Counted from the first letter of the stretch, positions 27,798 through 37,570 are shown. The stretch: 64,000 nt of DNA from Pseudomonas fluorescens (GCF_902498185.1 NZ_CABVIX010000012.1:62001-126000), one strand, 5' to 3'. Made by a program: numbers and translations. The notes: generated by a model from the letters alone, not told the origin.

Positions 27798-29159
27798 TCA
27801 ACGGACCGCTTCGAGGGTCAGGTCCAGGCATTTGCGGGCCTTTTCGATCAGCTCGTCGATCTCCTCGAAGCTGATCACCAGCGGCGGCGCGATGATCATC
27901 GTGTCGCCGACCGCGCGCATCACCAGCCCGTTCTCGAAGCAGAAGTTACGGCAGATCATGCCCGCGCCCTTGCCCTCGAAGCGGCTGCGGCTTGCCTTGT
28001 CCTTGACCAGCTCGATCGCGCCGAGCAGGCCCAGGCCGCGAACCTCACCCACCAGGGGGTGATCGCCAAGCTCGCGCAGACGCTTTTGCAAGTATGGTGC
28101 CGTTTCCGTCCTGGCCTTTTCGACGATCTTCTCGTCCCGCAGGATGCGCAGGTTTTCAAGGCCGACGGCCGCCGCAACCGGGTGACCGGAATAAGTGAAG
28201 CCGTGGTTGAAGTCACCGCCCTCGCTCAACACCTTGGCCACGGTGTCACGAACAATCACGCCGCCCATGGGGATGTAACCGGAGGTCAGCCCCTTGGCGA
28301 TGGTCATCAGGTCCGGTTTCAGGCCGTAGTAGTCGGAGCCGAACCACTCGCCTGTGCGGCCGAATCCACAGATCACTTCGTCCGCGACGAACAGGATGTC
28401 GTACTTGGCGAGGATTTCCTTGATCTTCGGCCAGTAGGTGTCTGGCGGGATGATCACACCGCCAGCGCCCTGAATAGGCTCGGCGATGAACGCTGCGACC
28501 TGGTCTTCGCCGACCTCGAGAATCTTCTTCTCCAGCTGCTCGGCTGCCCAGACGCCGAATTCATCCGGAGTCATGTCGCCGCCCTCACCAAACCAGTAGG
28601 GCTGCGGGATATGCACGATGCCCGGGATCGGCAGGCCGCCCTGCTCGTGCATGCCGCTCATGCCGCCAAGGCTTGCGCCCGCCACCGTGGAGCCGTGATA
28701 GCCGTTGACCCGGCCGATCAGCGTCTGCTTGTTCGGCTTGCCCTTCAGGGCCCAGTAATGGCGCACCATGCGCAGCACGGTGTCGTTGCCTTCGGAGCCG
28801 GAGCCGGTGAAGAACACATGGCTCATGCCTTCGGGCGCAACCTGGGTGATCGCCTTGGCCAGTTCCAGCGCCGGAGGGTGTGCGGTCTGGAAGAACAGGT
28901 TGTAGTACGGCAGCTCGCGCATCTGTTTTTCCGCCGCCTGCACCAGTTCCTCGCGACCATAGCCAACCGCCACGCACCACAGGCCAGCCATGCCGTCGAG
29001 GATCTTGTGACCCTCGCTGTCCCACAAATGCACGCCCTGGGCGCGGGTAATGATGCGCGGGCCCTTTTCCTTCAGCTGCTTGTAGTCGCTGAAAGGTGCC
29101 AGGTGGTGCTCGCCGCTCAGGGCTTGCCATTCACGGGTTTGCGGGTTGTTGGCGCTCAT
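27798..29159 (-). CDS. spuC: putrescine--pyruvate aminotransferase SpuC
   Basis: This 453-residue class-III PLP aminotransferase transfers the amino group of putrescine (or a related polyamine) to pyruvate. The PLP lysine is K289 in DLMTIAKGLTSGYIP, and the aspartate contacting the pyridine nitrogen is D260 in FVADEVICGFGRTG. Length and sequence fit the SpuC group. It lies 48 bp after spuB, within the polyamine operon. Confidence 0.93.
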   Translation of the reverse strand: MSANNPQTREWQALSGEHHLAPFSDYKQLKEKGPRIITRAQGVHLWDSEGHKILDGMAGLWCVAVGYGREELVQAAEKQMRELPYYNLFFQTAHPPALELAKAITQVAPEGMSHVFFTGSGSEGNDTVLRMVRHYWALKGKPNKQTLIGRVNGYHGSTVAGASLGGMSGMHEQGGLPIPGIVHIPQPYWFGEGGDMTPDEFGVWAAEQLEKKILEVGEDQVAAFIAEPIQGAGGVIIPPDTYWPKIKEILAKYDILFVADEVICGFGRTGEWFGSDYYGLKPDLMTIAKGLTSGYIPMGGVIVRDTVAKVLSEGGDFNHGFTYSGHPVAAAVGLENLRILRDEKIVEKARTETAPYLQKRLRELGDHPLVGEVRGLGLLGAIELVKDKASRSRFEGKGAGMICRNFCFENGLVMRAVGDTMIIAPPLVISFEEIDELIEKARKCLDLTLEAVR

Positions 29160-29207
29160 GTGTTTCTCCGTTATCCGACGGCCGCGCTCCTGCGGCTTCA
29201 GGGTTGA

Positions 29208-30566
29208 TCAGACGGCAAACAGCAGGAACTCGCGTTCCCAGGAGCTGATTACCCGTTTGAAGTTTTCATGTTCGGCGCGCTTGGTCGCCACGTACCCCGC
29301 GATGAATTTCTTGCCCAGGTATTTTTCCAGGGACCTGCAGTTCTCCATCCGCTCCAGCGCGTCCTCGAGGGTCAGCGGCAGGCGTAGGTTACGCCGCTCG
29401 TAGCCACGGCCCTGGACCGGTGCGCTTGGGGTGAGGCCCTCGACCATGCCGATGTAGCCGCACAACAGGCTCGCGGCGATCGCCAGGTAGGGGTTGGCAT
29501 CGGCGCCCGGCAGCCGGTTCTCGACGCGGCGGTTCTGCGGGCCGGCATCGGGCACGCGCAGGCCAACGGTGCGGTTCTCCTCGCCCCACTCGACGTTTAC
29601 CGGCGCCGAGGTGTCGGGCAGGAAGCGGCGGAACGAGTTGACGTTCGGCGCGAACAGCGGCAGCACTTCGGGGATGAACTTCTGCAGGCCGCCGACGTGG
29701 TGCAGGAACAGCTGGCTCATGCTGCCGTCTTCGTTGGAGAAGATGTTCTTGCCGGTATCTACGTCGATGATGCTCTGGTGCAGGTGCATGGCACTGCCCG
29801 GCTCGCCGGTCATGGGCTTGGCCATGAAGGTGGCGGCGACGTTGTGCTTGAGCGCGGCCTCGCGCATGGTGCGCTTGAACACCAGGATCTGGTCGGCCAG
29901 GTGCAGGGCATTGCCGTGACGGAAGTTGATTTCCATCTGCGCCGTGCCGTCTTCGTGGATGAGCGTGTCGAGATCGAGGTTCTGCAGTTCGCACCAGTCG
30001 TAGACGTCTTCGAACAAAGGGTCGAATTCGTTGGCGGCTTCGATGGAGAACGACTGGCGGCCAGTCTCGGGGCGGCCCGAGCGGCCGATCGGCGGCTGCA
30101 GCGGGAAGTCCGGATCTTCGCAGCGCTTGGTGAGGTAGAACTCCATCTCGGGCGCCACGATGGGCTGCCAGCCTTTCTCGGCATAGAGCTTGAGCACCTT
30201 CTTGAGCACGTTGCGCGGCGACAGCTCGACCGGATTGCCCATCTTGTCGTAGGTATCGTGGATCACCTGCGCGGTCGGCTCTATGGCCCAGGGCACGAGA
30301 AACACCGCGTTCTCGTCAGGACGGCAGATCATGTCGATGTCGGCCGGGTCGAGCAGTTCGTAATAGATGTCGTCGTCGACGTAGTCACCGGTCACGGTCT
30401 GCAGCAGCACGCTCTCGGGCAGCCGCATGCCTTTTTCGGCGATGAACTTGTTGGTCGGCGAGATCTTGCCACGGGTGATCCCGGTCAAGTCGCTGATCAG
30501 GCACTCGACTTCGGTGATCTTGTGTTCTTTCAACCAATCGGTGAGCTGGTCGAGGTTGCTACTCAT
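29208..30566 (-). CDS. spuB: glutamine synthetase-like gamma-glutamylpolyamine synthetase SpuB
   Basis: A 452-residue GS-fold enzyme that probably ligates glutamate to putrescine or other polyamines, the first step of the gamma-glutamylation route. GS motifs are visible: VAPEMEFYL, the HLHQSIID loop, ENRTVGLRVP and GADANPYLAIAA. I start at MSSNLDQLTDWLKEH (30566) behind TGAGG, because the extension upstream is low-complexity Arg/Asn-rich. It heads the minus-strand spuBCDEFGH cluster. Confidence 0.9.
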   Translation of the reverse strand: MSSNLDQLTDWLKEHKITEVECLISDLTGITRGKISPTNKFIAEKGMRLPESVLLQTVTGDYVDDDIYYELLDPADIDMICRPDENAVFLVPWAIEPTAQVIHDTYDKMGNPVELSPRNVLKKVLKLYAEKGWQPIVAPEMEFYLTKRCEDPDFPLQPPIGRSGRPETGRQSFSIEAANEFDPLFEDVYDWCELQNLDLDTLIHEDGTAQMEINFRHGNALHLADQILVFKRTMREAALKHNVAATFMAKPMTGEPGSAMHLHQSIIDVDTGKNIFSNEDGSMSQLFLHHVGGLQKFIPEVLPLFAPNVNSFRRFLPDTSAPVNVEWGEENRTVGLRVPDAGPQNRRVENRLPGADANPYLAIAASLLCGYIGMVEGLTPSAPVQGRGYERRNLRLPLTLEDALERMENCRSLEKYLGKKFIAGYVATKRAEHENFKRVISSWEREFLLFAV

Positions 30567-31141
30567 AAAGACCTCAGGAGGTAATGCCCTTGCCGTCAGG
30601 TTCGGGCGCTGTGCGCCGCCGTTGCGCCGCGTTGTAACGTCCACAGGACGGTATCTGCCATTCTGGCTGGCATTGCGGTCTCGTGGCAAAGGCTCGGGGA
30701 CAACAAAATGCGGTCGTCGGCAGTCGCGCTATATTGAGAGGGCAGGCCTTGCAGAAGGGAGAAGGGAAGCGATGTGCCCGAGCCGTCAATTATTGCGGCC
30801 AGGCTGGGCATTTTTGCCGGCCAGGTGCTGGCGGCAGCGCCGATCGATGACGGGCGAGACATGTAACCCCCGATGTTTTTATGCTGTTATGGGTTGAGGT
30901 CGAGCTTAGCCTTGTTCATTTTTTTTCACAACATCCCTGTAAAAAATAAAAGACGGCCTGCCTGGATAGCTCTTTTCAGCAGAAATAGCGGATAATGGCG
31001 TGCCCTGATTTGCAGCAAAATGGCCGTCGCAGTGCCATTTCGGGGCATCAATGGGTTGACTTGACTTCACAAAGCCTTTCCGATTGACTGGCACTGCAAG
31101 CCCCCCTTGATTGATATTTTAAACAAAAAAGGTGTTGCATC
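30567..31141. promoter_or_regulatory. divergent intergenic region between spuB and spuI
   Basis: 575 bases holding the divergent promoters of the two GS-like genes. The spuI-proximal part (about 30910-31141) is AT-rich, for example ttttttttcac and tattttaaacaaaaaa. The spuB-proximal part is GC-rich and carries an 88-codon minus-strand frame (30596-30862) whose product I do not recognise and do not call. No clear sigma-54 or sigma-70 boxes could be placed. Confidence 0.5.
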
Positions 31142-32518
31142 ATGTCGGTACCCCCGCGTGCCGTTCAGCTTAACGAAGCGAACGCGTTCCTTAAGGAACA
31201 TCCTGAGGTTCTCTACGTTGACCTTCTGATTGCAGATATGAATGGTGTGGTGCGTGGCAAACGCATCGAACGGACCAGCCTCCACAAGGTTTACGAGAAA
31301 GGCATCAACCTGCCGGCCTCCCTATTCGCCCTCGACATCAACGGTTCGACCGTCGAAAGCACAGGCCTTGGCCTGGACATCGGCGATGCCGACCGCATCT
31401 GTTATCCGATTCCGGACACCCTCTCCAACGAGCCATGGCAGAAGCGCCCTACCGCGCAGCTGCTGATGACCATGCACGAGATCGAAGGCGAGCCGTTTTT
31501 TGCCGACCCTCGTGAAGTGCTGCGTCAGGTCGTCAGCAAGTTCGACGACATGGGCCTGACCATCTGCGCCGCATTCGAGCTGGAGTTCTACCTGATCGAT
31601 CAGGAGAACGTGAACGGCCGTCCGCAGCCGCCGCGCTCGCCGATCTCGGGCAAGCGTCCGCAATCGACCCAGGTGTACCTGATCGACGATCTCGACGAGT
31701 ACGTCGACTGCCTCCAGGACATCCTCGAAGGTGCCAAGGAGCAGGGCATTCCTGCCGACGCCATCGTCAAGGAAAGCGCCCCGGCGCAGTTCGAGGTCAA
31801 CCTGCACCACGTCGCCGACCCGCTCAAGGCCTGTGACTATGCGGTGCTGCTCAAGCGCCTGATCAAGAACATCGCCTACGACCATGAGATGGACACCACC
31901 TTCATGGCCAAGCCCTACCCGGGCCAGGCAGGCAATGGTCTGCATGTCCACATTTCCATCCTGGACAAAGATGGCAAGAACATCTTTACCAGCGAGGATC
32001 CCGAGCAGAACGCCGCGCTACGTCACGCTGTCGGCGGTGTGCTCGAGACCCTGCCCGCGTCGATGGCGTTCCTGTGCCCGAACGTCAACTCGTACCGCCG
32101 CTTTGGTGCACAGTTCTATGTGCCCAATGCGCAGACCTGGGGCCTGGACAACCGTACCGTGGCCGTGCGCGTGCCAACCGGCTCGCCGGACGCCGTGCGT
32201 CTTGAGCACCGCGTGGCGGGCGCCGACGCCAACCCGTACCTGCTGATGGCGGCGGTGCTGGCCGGTGTGCACCATGGCCTGACCAACAAGGTCGAGCCTG
32301 GCGCCCCGATCGAAGGCAACGCCTACGAGCAGCTGGATCAGAGCCTGCCGAACAACCTGCGCGATGCCTTGCGCGAGCTGGATGACAGCGAGATCCTCAA
32401 CAAGTACATCGATCCGAAGTACATCGACATCTTTGTCGCGTGCAAGGAAAGCGAACTGGAAGAGTTCGAGCACTCGATCTCCGACCTCGAGTACAACTGG
32501 TACCTGCATACGGTGTAA
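31142..32518 (+). CDS. spuI: glutamine synthetase-like gamma-glutamylpolyamine synthetase SpuI
   Basis: A 458-residue second GS-fold enzyme, divergent from spuB. The same motif set is present: CAAFELEFYLID, GLHVHISILD, DNRTVAVRVPTG and GADANPYLLMAA. In P. aeruginosa SpuI and SpuB both gamma-glutamylate polyamines with different substrate preference. Which one prefers putrescine here cannot be read from sequence. A strong terminator follows 5 bases after the stop. Confidence 0.88.
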   Translation: MSVPPRAVQLNEANAFLKEHPEVLYVDLLIADMNGVVRGKRIERTSLHKVYEKGINLPASLFALDINGSTVESTGLGLDIGDADRICYPIPDTLSNEPWQKRPTAQLLMTMHEIEGEPFFADPREVLRQVVSKFDDMGLTICAAFELEFYLIDQENVNGRPQPPRSPISGKRPQSTQVYLIDDLDEYVDCLQDILEGAKEQGIPADAIVKESAPAQFEVNLHHVADPLKACDYAVLLKRLIKNIAYDHEMDTTFMAKPYPGQAGNGLHVHISILDKDGKNIFTSEDPEQNAALRHAVGGVLETLPASMAFLCPNVNSYRRFGAQFYVPNAQTWGLDNRTVAVRVPTGSPDAVRLEHRVAGADANPYLLMAAVLAGVHHGLTNKVEPGAPIEGNAYEQLDQSLPNNLRDALRELDDSEILNKYIDPKYIDIFVACKESELEEFEHSISDLEYNWYLHTV

Positions 32519-32522
32519 GCAG

Positions 32523-32550
32523 AAACGCCGTCGAAACGACGGCGTTTTCC
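32523..32550. terminator. bidirectional Rho-independent terminator (spuI / argA)
   Basis: Arms aaacgccgtcg and cgacggcgttt enclose a 3-base loop, with T-run character on either strand. It sits between the convergent spuI and argA genes. Confidence 0.88.
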
Positions 32551-32575
32551 GGCCTGCCGCGCAGCGGTGCCGGGC

Positions 32576-33874
32576 CTAGATGCTCTTCTCGAAGATCTTC
32601 GAGTTGCGCTGATAGTTGTACAGCGACGCCCGCGCCGCGGGCAGCCGCTCTACCCCGCTTGGCGCAAAGCCGCGCTCGCGGAACCAGTGCGCCGTGCGGG
32701 TCGTCAGCACGAACAGGGTATTCAACCCCATCTGCCGAGCACGCACCTCGATGCGTTCGAGCAAGTCATCACCCCGCCCACCATGACGGTACTCGGGATT
32801 GACCGCCAGGCACGCAAGCTCTCCTGCCTCTGAACCGGTAATCGGATACAGTGCCGCGCAGGCGATGATCATTCCATCGCGCTCGACCACGCTGAACTGC
32901 TCGATTTCGCGCTCCAGGACCTCGCGCGAGCGACGAACCAGGATGCCTTGTTCTTCCAGCGGGCTGATGAGCTGCAACAGGCCGCCGACGTCTTCGATGG
33001 TCGCTTCACGCACGATCTCGAACTGCTCCTGGGCTACCAGGGTGCCCCCACCATCACGGGTGAACAGCTCGGTGAGCAGTGCGCCGTCTTCGGCGTAACT
33101 GACGATATGGCTGCGCGCCACGCCGCCCTTGCATGCCTCGGCAGCGGCGTCGAGCAGCTCGCCCTGATAGTCGCTGCCCAGGCGCTGCAAGTGTGCCGGG
33201 ACCTGCTGTGGGCGTAACTCGCGCACCAGCCGGCCCTGCTCGTCGAGCAAGCCCGACTCGGCACCGAACAGCAGCAGTTTGTCGGCACCGAGCTCGATGG
33301 CCGCGCGGGTGGCGACGTCCTCGCAGGCCAGGTTGAAGATCTCGCCGGTCGGCGAATAACCCAAAGGCGACAGCAGCACGATGGTGCGCTCGTCGAGCAG
33401 GCGGCTGATGCCCTTGCGGTCGATCCGGCGTACTTCGCCCGTGTGGTGGTAGTCCACTCCTTCGAGCACGCCGATCGGCCGCGCGGTCACCAGGTTGCCC
33501 GAGGCCACGCGCAGGCGCGCGCCCTGCATGGGCGACGCAGCCATGTCCATCGACAGGCGGGCTTCAATGGCCACGCGCAGGCTGCCGACTGCATCGATCA
33601 CGCAATCCAGGGTCGGCGCATCGGTGATGCGCATGCCGTGATGGTAATGCGGGGTCAGGCCGCGGGCGGCCAGGCGCGTTTCGATCTGCGGACGCGAGCC
33701 ATGCACCAGCACCAGGCGTACGCCGAGGCTGTGCAACAGCACCAGGTCGTGCACGATGTTGCCGAAGTTGGGGTGCTCGACGCCATCGCCAGGGAGCATG
33801 ACCACGAAGGTGCAGTCGCGATGGGCATTGATGTAGGGAGAAGCATGACGCAGCCAATTGACGTATTCGGGCAT
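32576..33874 (-). CDS. argA: N-acetylglutamate synthase ArgA
   Basis: A 432-residue enzyme making N-acetyl-L-glutamate for arginine synthesis. It has an N-terminal amino-acid-kinase-like domain (about 1-280, LVLVHGSRPQIETRLA) that normally binds arginine for feedback control. The C-terminal GNAT acetyltransferase domain (about 290-430) has the acetyl-CoA loop NPEYRHGGRGDDLLERI. Length is normal. argE lies 111 bp upstream on the same strand. Confidence 0.93.
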   Translation of the reverse strand: MPEYVNWLRHASPYINAHRDCTFVVMLPGDGVEHPNFGNIVHDLVLLHSLGVRLVLVHGSRPQIETRLAARGLTPHYHHGMRITDAPTLDCVIDAVGSLRVAIEARLSMDMAASPMQGARLRVASGNLVTARPIGVLEGVDYHHTGEVRRIDRKGISRLLDERTIVLLSPLGYSPTGEIFNLACEDVATRAAIELGADKLLLFGAESGLLDEQGRLVRELRPQQVPAHLQRLGSDYQGELLDAAAEACKGGVARSHIVSYAEDGALLTELFTRDGGGTLVAQEQFEIVREATIEDVGGLLQLISPLEEQGILVRRSREVLEREIEQFSVVERDGMIIACAALYPITGSEAGELACLAVNPEYRHGGRGDDLLERIEVRARQMGLNTLFVLTTRTAHWFRERGFAPSGVERLPAARASLYNYQRNSKIFEKSI

Positions 33875-33985
33875 AACCGGAGCCTGTATGAAAAGTGAGC
33901 AAGAAGCGGGATGGCACAGCGCTCGATGGGTTATCGTCGGTTCAGGCTAGGCGTCACGCGCAGTCTCCTTTTGAAACGTTTCGAC

Positions 33986-35143
33986 TCAGCGGGCAATTAC
34001 CGGGCTGAGGCAATAGTATTGGATCAGTTCACGCAATAGACGCACGGTAGGCTCGATGCGTGACATTTCAAGGTATTCGCCGGGCTGGTGGGCGCAGGCG
34101 ATATCACCTGGGCCGAGCACCAGTGTCTCGCAGCCGAGACGCTGAAAATACGGCGCTTCAGTGGCAAAGGCCACCGCTTCGGCACGATGACCGGTAAGAC
34201 GTTCGGCAAGCCGCACCAGTTCCGCATCCGCGTCCTGCTCGAAGGCTGGCGCTTCGGGAAACAGCGGCGCATAGTCGATTTCTACCTGATGCTGCTCGGC
34301 CAGCGGCGCCAGCTTCTGGCGGATGGCCGCGCGCAGCTGCTCGGCGTCCATCCCTGGCAAGGGGCGCAGGTCGAACTCCAGGGCGCACTGGCCGCAGATG
34401 CGGTTGGGGTTGTCGCCCCCGTGAATGCAGCCGAAGTTCAGGGTCGGCTGCGGCACCGTGAACTGCGGGTTGCGATAGGCCTGCTGCCATTGCCGGCGCA
34501 GGCCCATCAGCTCACCCATCACCGCATGCATGGCTTCCATGGCGCTGTGGCCCAGGCTTGGGTCCGACGAGTGGCCGCTGCGCCCGAGAATATCGATGCG
34601 CTCCATGAGAATGCCCTTGTGCATGCGGATCGGCTTCAGGCCGGTCGGCTCGCCGATCACCGCTGCCCGTCCCAGGGGCCGGCCAGCCTCGGCCAGAGCG
34701 CGGGCACCGGCCATGGAGCTTTCTTCATCGCAAGTGGCCAGGATCAGCAGCGGCTGCTTGAAGTCATGCGCCAGCAATGGCTGCACGGCCTCGACGATCA
34801 AGGCGAAAAAGCCCTTCATGTCACAGCTGCCCAGCCCTACCCAGCGGCCATCGACTTCCGTCAGCTTCAGCGGATCGCTTTTCCACAGCTGCGGGTCATA
34901 GGGCACCGTGTCGCTGTGCCCGGCCAGCACCAGCCCGCCGGGACCGCTGCCGTAGCTGGCCAGCAGGTTGAACTTGCCTGGGCTCACCTGCTGGATCTCG
35001 CAGGCAAATCCCAGGTCGTTCAGCCAGCCGGCGAGCAGGTCGATCACTGCACGGTTGGACTGGTCCAGCGCAGGCTGGGTGCAACTGACCGACGGTGTGG
35101 CGATCAGGGCGGCGAACTGGTCTTTCAGCGACGGCAGGGGCAT
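33986..35143 (-). CDS. argE: acetylornithine deacetylase ArgE
   Basis: A 385-residue M20-family zinc hydrolase releasing ornithine from N-acetylornithine. Metal and catalytic residues are visible in GHSDTVPYD, GSCDMKGFF, the catalytic CDEESS pair and the distal ACAHQPGEYL. I start at MPLPSLKDQF (35143), with GAGGAG at 7 bases. Pseudomonads usually recycle acetyl groups through ArgJ, so ArgE here may be a salvage or alternative route. Confidence 0.9.
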   Translation of the reverse strand: MPLPSLKDQFAALIATPSVSCTQPALDQSNRAVIDLLAGWLNDLGFACEIQQVSPGKFNLLASYGSGPGGLVLAGHSDTVPYDPQLWKSDPLKLTEVDGRWVGLGSCDMKGFFALIVEAVQPLLAHDFKQPLLILATCDEESSMAGARALAEAGRPLGRAAVIGEPTGLKPIRMHKGILMERIDILGRSGHSSDPSLGHSAMEAMHAVMGELMGLRRQWQQAYRNPQFTVPQPTLNFGCIHGGDNPNRICGQCALEFDLRPLPGMDAEQLRAAIRQKLAPLAEQHQVEIDYAPLFPEAPAFEQDADAELVRLAERLTGHRAEAVAFATEAPYFQRLGCETLVLGPGDIACAHQPGEYLEMSRIEPTVRLLRELIQYYCLSPVIAR

Positions 35144-35269
35144 GCGCGTTCTCCTCGGATTCATTCCTCATAGTAGAGCCATCGGGCGCTGGGAATAAAC
35201 CGTCGGCGGCCGACTGCTGTACACTGCCCGGCCAAGACGCCCTGTCCTCAAAGCCTGGATCACCCAGCA

Positions 35270-36649
35270 ATGCACAAAGAAACCGAACTCAAGCTGCGGG
35301 CCAGCCGCGAGACCCTCGCTGCCCTGCGCGAGCACCCGCTGCTCAAGAAACGCAACAAATCCGGCTGGCAGACCCGCGAACTGCTCAATCAGTATTTCGA
35401 CACGCCTGAGCGCGACCTGTCGGCCGCCAAAGTGGCCCTGCGCCTGCGCCGTGACGGCGATGCGGTCATCCAGACCCTCAAGTGCCGTGGCCAGAGCGTG
35501 GCCGGCCTGTCGGAGCGCAACGAATACGAGTGGCCGCTGGACAAGGCCAAGCTCGACCTCAAGAAGCTCGACGCCAGCTGCTGGCCGGCGCAACTGGCCG
35601 AGCTGGACAAGAAGTCCATCAAGCCGCTGTTCACCACCGACTTTACCCGCGAATTCGCCGAGATCGCCTGGGGCCGTGGCAAGGCCAAGGTCGTGATCGA
35701 AGCTGCCCTTGACCTGGGCACGGTCACCGCTGGCAAGCGCAAGGAAGAGATCTGCGAGCTCGAGCTCGAACTGCGTGAAGGCTCGCCTGAAGCGCTGCTC
35801 GAACTGGCCGCGGAGCTGTCCGCTACCCTCGCACTGATGCCATGTGACATCAGCAAGGCCGAGCGCGGCTACCGCCTGCTCGACGAAGGCAGCTACAACC
35901 TGGGGCTGCCAAGCGCGGTCCTCGACCCTGAGATGCCGGTCGACGACGCCTTCGCCGCCCTCGCCTGGCAACTGCTGGGCAGCAGCCAGCGTCTGGCCGA
36001 GCAATACCGCCACACCGGCCACTGGCGCCTGCTGCAGGACTGGGTCCAGTGCCTGGCCGAACTGCGCGCCCTGGCCAGCAGCCTGGGCCAGGCCGCGCCA
36101 CGCGCTACCACCCGCGCCTTGCGCACCAGCCTCGACGCCCTGCTCGAAGACTGGCGCCCGCTGGTGCTGGCCGGTAACGACGACGAAGACGTCCGCCGCG
36201 CCGCGCCCGAGCAGTTCGCCGAAGAGCTGCTGGATCCTCGCTGGGGCCAGTTCTCGCTGGAAACCTCGCGCTGGCTGCTGGCACGTGGCTGGACTGTCGA
36301 GCGCACCAAGCGTGGCGATCGCCAGGGCAGCGCGCAGCTGGCCAACTGGCTGGCCCACCTGCTGTTCGAAGAGGCGCGCACCTTGCAGCTGCCGCTGTAC
36401 CAGCAGCAGCCCGAGGATCTTGCCGAACAGCTGCCGCGCATCGAACGCCTGCTGGCCTGGATGCACCACGCCCGCCAGGTGCTCGAATCGCCTGAGCTCG
36501 ATCGCCTTTACGGCGAATTGAACAAGCTGCACGACCTGGCCAACCAGCCGATCAGCGACGAGGTGCTCGAAGCACGCGTACAGCAAGCCATGGCAGTGTT
36601 CCAGGGCCGCGCCTGGAAACACTTGCTCAAGTCGCCGTCAGCGCGATAA
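35270..36649 (+). CDS. CYTH-CHAD domain protein (inorganic triphosphatase, YgiF-like)
   Basis: A 459-residue protein. An N-terminal CYTH domain (about 1-200) begins with the signature ExExK (ETELKL) and has the alternating charged tunnel strands typical of triphosphate hydrolases. A helical CHAD domain (about 230-455) rich in Arg/His/Leu follows and is associated with polyphosphate binding. E. coli YgiF hydrolyses tripolyphosphate. The last 12 bp overlap the convergent AsnC-type gene. Confidence 0.85.
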   Translation: MHKETELKLRASRETLAALREHPLLKKRNKSGWQTRELLNQYFDTPERDLSAAKVALRLRRDGDAVIQTLKCRGQSVAGLSERNEYEWPLDKAKLDLKKLDASCWPAQLAELDKKSIKPLFTTDFTREFAEIAWGRGKAKVVIEAALDLGTVTAGKRKEEICELELELREGSPEALLELAAELSATLALMPCDISKAERGYRLLDEGSYNLGLPSAVLDPEMPVDDAFAALAWQLLGSSQRLAEQYRHTGHWRLLQDWVQCLAELRALASSLGQAAPRATTRALRTSLDALLEDWRPLVLAGNDDEDVRRAAPEQFAEELLDPRWGQFSLETSRWLLARGWTVERTKRGDRQGSAQLANWLAHLLFEEARTLQLPLYQQQPEDLAEQLPRIERLLAWMHHARQVLESPELDRLYGELNKLHDLANQPISDEVLEARVQQAMAVFQGRAWKHLLKSPSAR

Positions 36650-37108
36650 GGGCAGGCTGGTCGTGGACTTGATCTCGGACAAGGCCACGATCGAGTTGAC
36701 CTCCTGGATCCCCGGCACCATCGACAGTTTTTCGAAGAAGAAACGCTCGTAGGCTTCGATGTCCGGGGTGACAATGCGCAACAGGAAGTCCACCGATCCC
36801 ATCAGCACATAGCATTCCAGCACTTCAGGGAAACCGCGGATCGCCTCGGTGAACTCGGTGAAGTTGGAGCGCCCATGGGCGTTGAGCTTTACCTCGGCGA
36901 AAATCTGCGTGTTCAGCCCGACTTTCTTGCGGTCGAGCAAAGAGACCTGGCCACGGATCACCCCTTCTTCCTTCAGGCGTTGAATGCGCCGCCAGCACGG
37001 CGATTGCGACAATCCCACGCGTTCGGCGATCTGCGCGCTGGACAGCGACGCATCTTCTTGCAGCAGCGCCAATATGCGCCGGTCGTAGGCATCCAGCTCA
37101 GCTTGCAT
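36638..37108 (-). CDS. AsnC/Lrp-family transcriptional regulator
   Basis: A 156-residue Lrp-type protein. The N-terminal helix-turn-helix is at about residues 20-48 (SSAQIAERVGLSQSPCWRRI), followed by a RAM ligand-binding domain (about 65-150). Such proteins form octamers and respond to amino acids. It is divergent from the small ACT-like gene next door, which may be its target. The effector is unknown. Confidence 0.9.
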   Translation of the reverse strand: MQAELDAYDRRILALLQEDASLSSAQIAERVGLSQSPCWRRIQRLKEEGVIRGQVSLLDRKKVGLNTQIFAEVKLNAHGRSNFTEFTEAIRGFPEVLECYVLMGSVDFLLRIVTPDIEAYERFFFEKLSMVPGIQEVNSIVALSEIKSTTSLPLSR

Positions 37109-37234
37109 GAATATTCCTCTTTCCGTGCTCTTTGCGAATAGTCTGATTCGCCGGACTAGTGATTCTGGTCAATCATAGAGAAAAAATACCGAACCCGACG
37201 TGCAAAAATTTCGCCATCGATTTCGGAGAACGCC

Positions 37235-37570
37235 ATGAACGCACTCGAACGCTCCAGCGCCCCCTTGCGGACCGACGCCTGGGCCGCCAGCGCCGCCCAC
37301 AGCAGCGTGTGCTACCAGCTGCAGGCCGAGGCCGAGCCAGATAGCCTGTGCCGCGTGCTCAACCTCTTCGCCCTGCAGTTCCTGACCCCGCATCGGGTAC
37401 AGGTGGACCAGCAGGCCGACATGCTGTGCATGGAGATCGATGTGGCCGGTCTGAGCTGGCACCGTGCCGAGGTGATCGGGCAAAAGCTGCGTAACCTGGT
37501 CTGTGTTGGCGAGGTCAGCCTCCAGTCCGTGGCGCAGTTGCACGAAGTGCTCCCGGTGCAGGCGAGCTGA
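37235..37570 (+). CDS. small ACT-like protein of unknown function
   Basis: An intact 111-residue soluble protein with no signal peptide. The central part (about 25-95: YQLQAEAEPDSLCRVLNLFA, RVQVDQQADMLCMEIDVAGL) alternates strand and helix in a beta-alpha-beta-beta-alpha-beta order. This resembles ACT domains such as the acetolactate synthase small subunit, but I do not recognise the family for certain. A GGAG site precedes its ATG, and it is divergent from the AsnC/Lrp regulator. A role in amino-acid sensing is inference. Confidence 0.7.
   Translation: MNALERSSAPLRTDAWAASAAHSSVCYQLQAEAEPDSLCRVLNLFALQFLTPHRVQVDQQADMLCMEIDVAGLSWHRAEVIGQKLRNLVCVGEVSLQSVAQLHEVLPVQAS

Noticed and set aside
31010-31030. 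Possible sigma-54 promoter (TGGC ... TTGCA) upstream of spuI
   Set aside because: The spacing between the GG and GC elements is 13 rather than 10 bases, so it does not fit the -24/-12 consensus.
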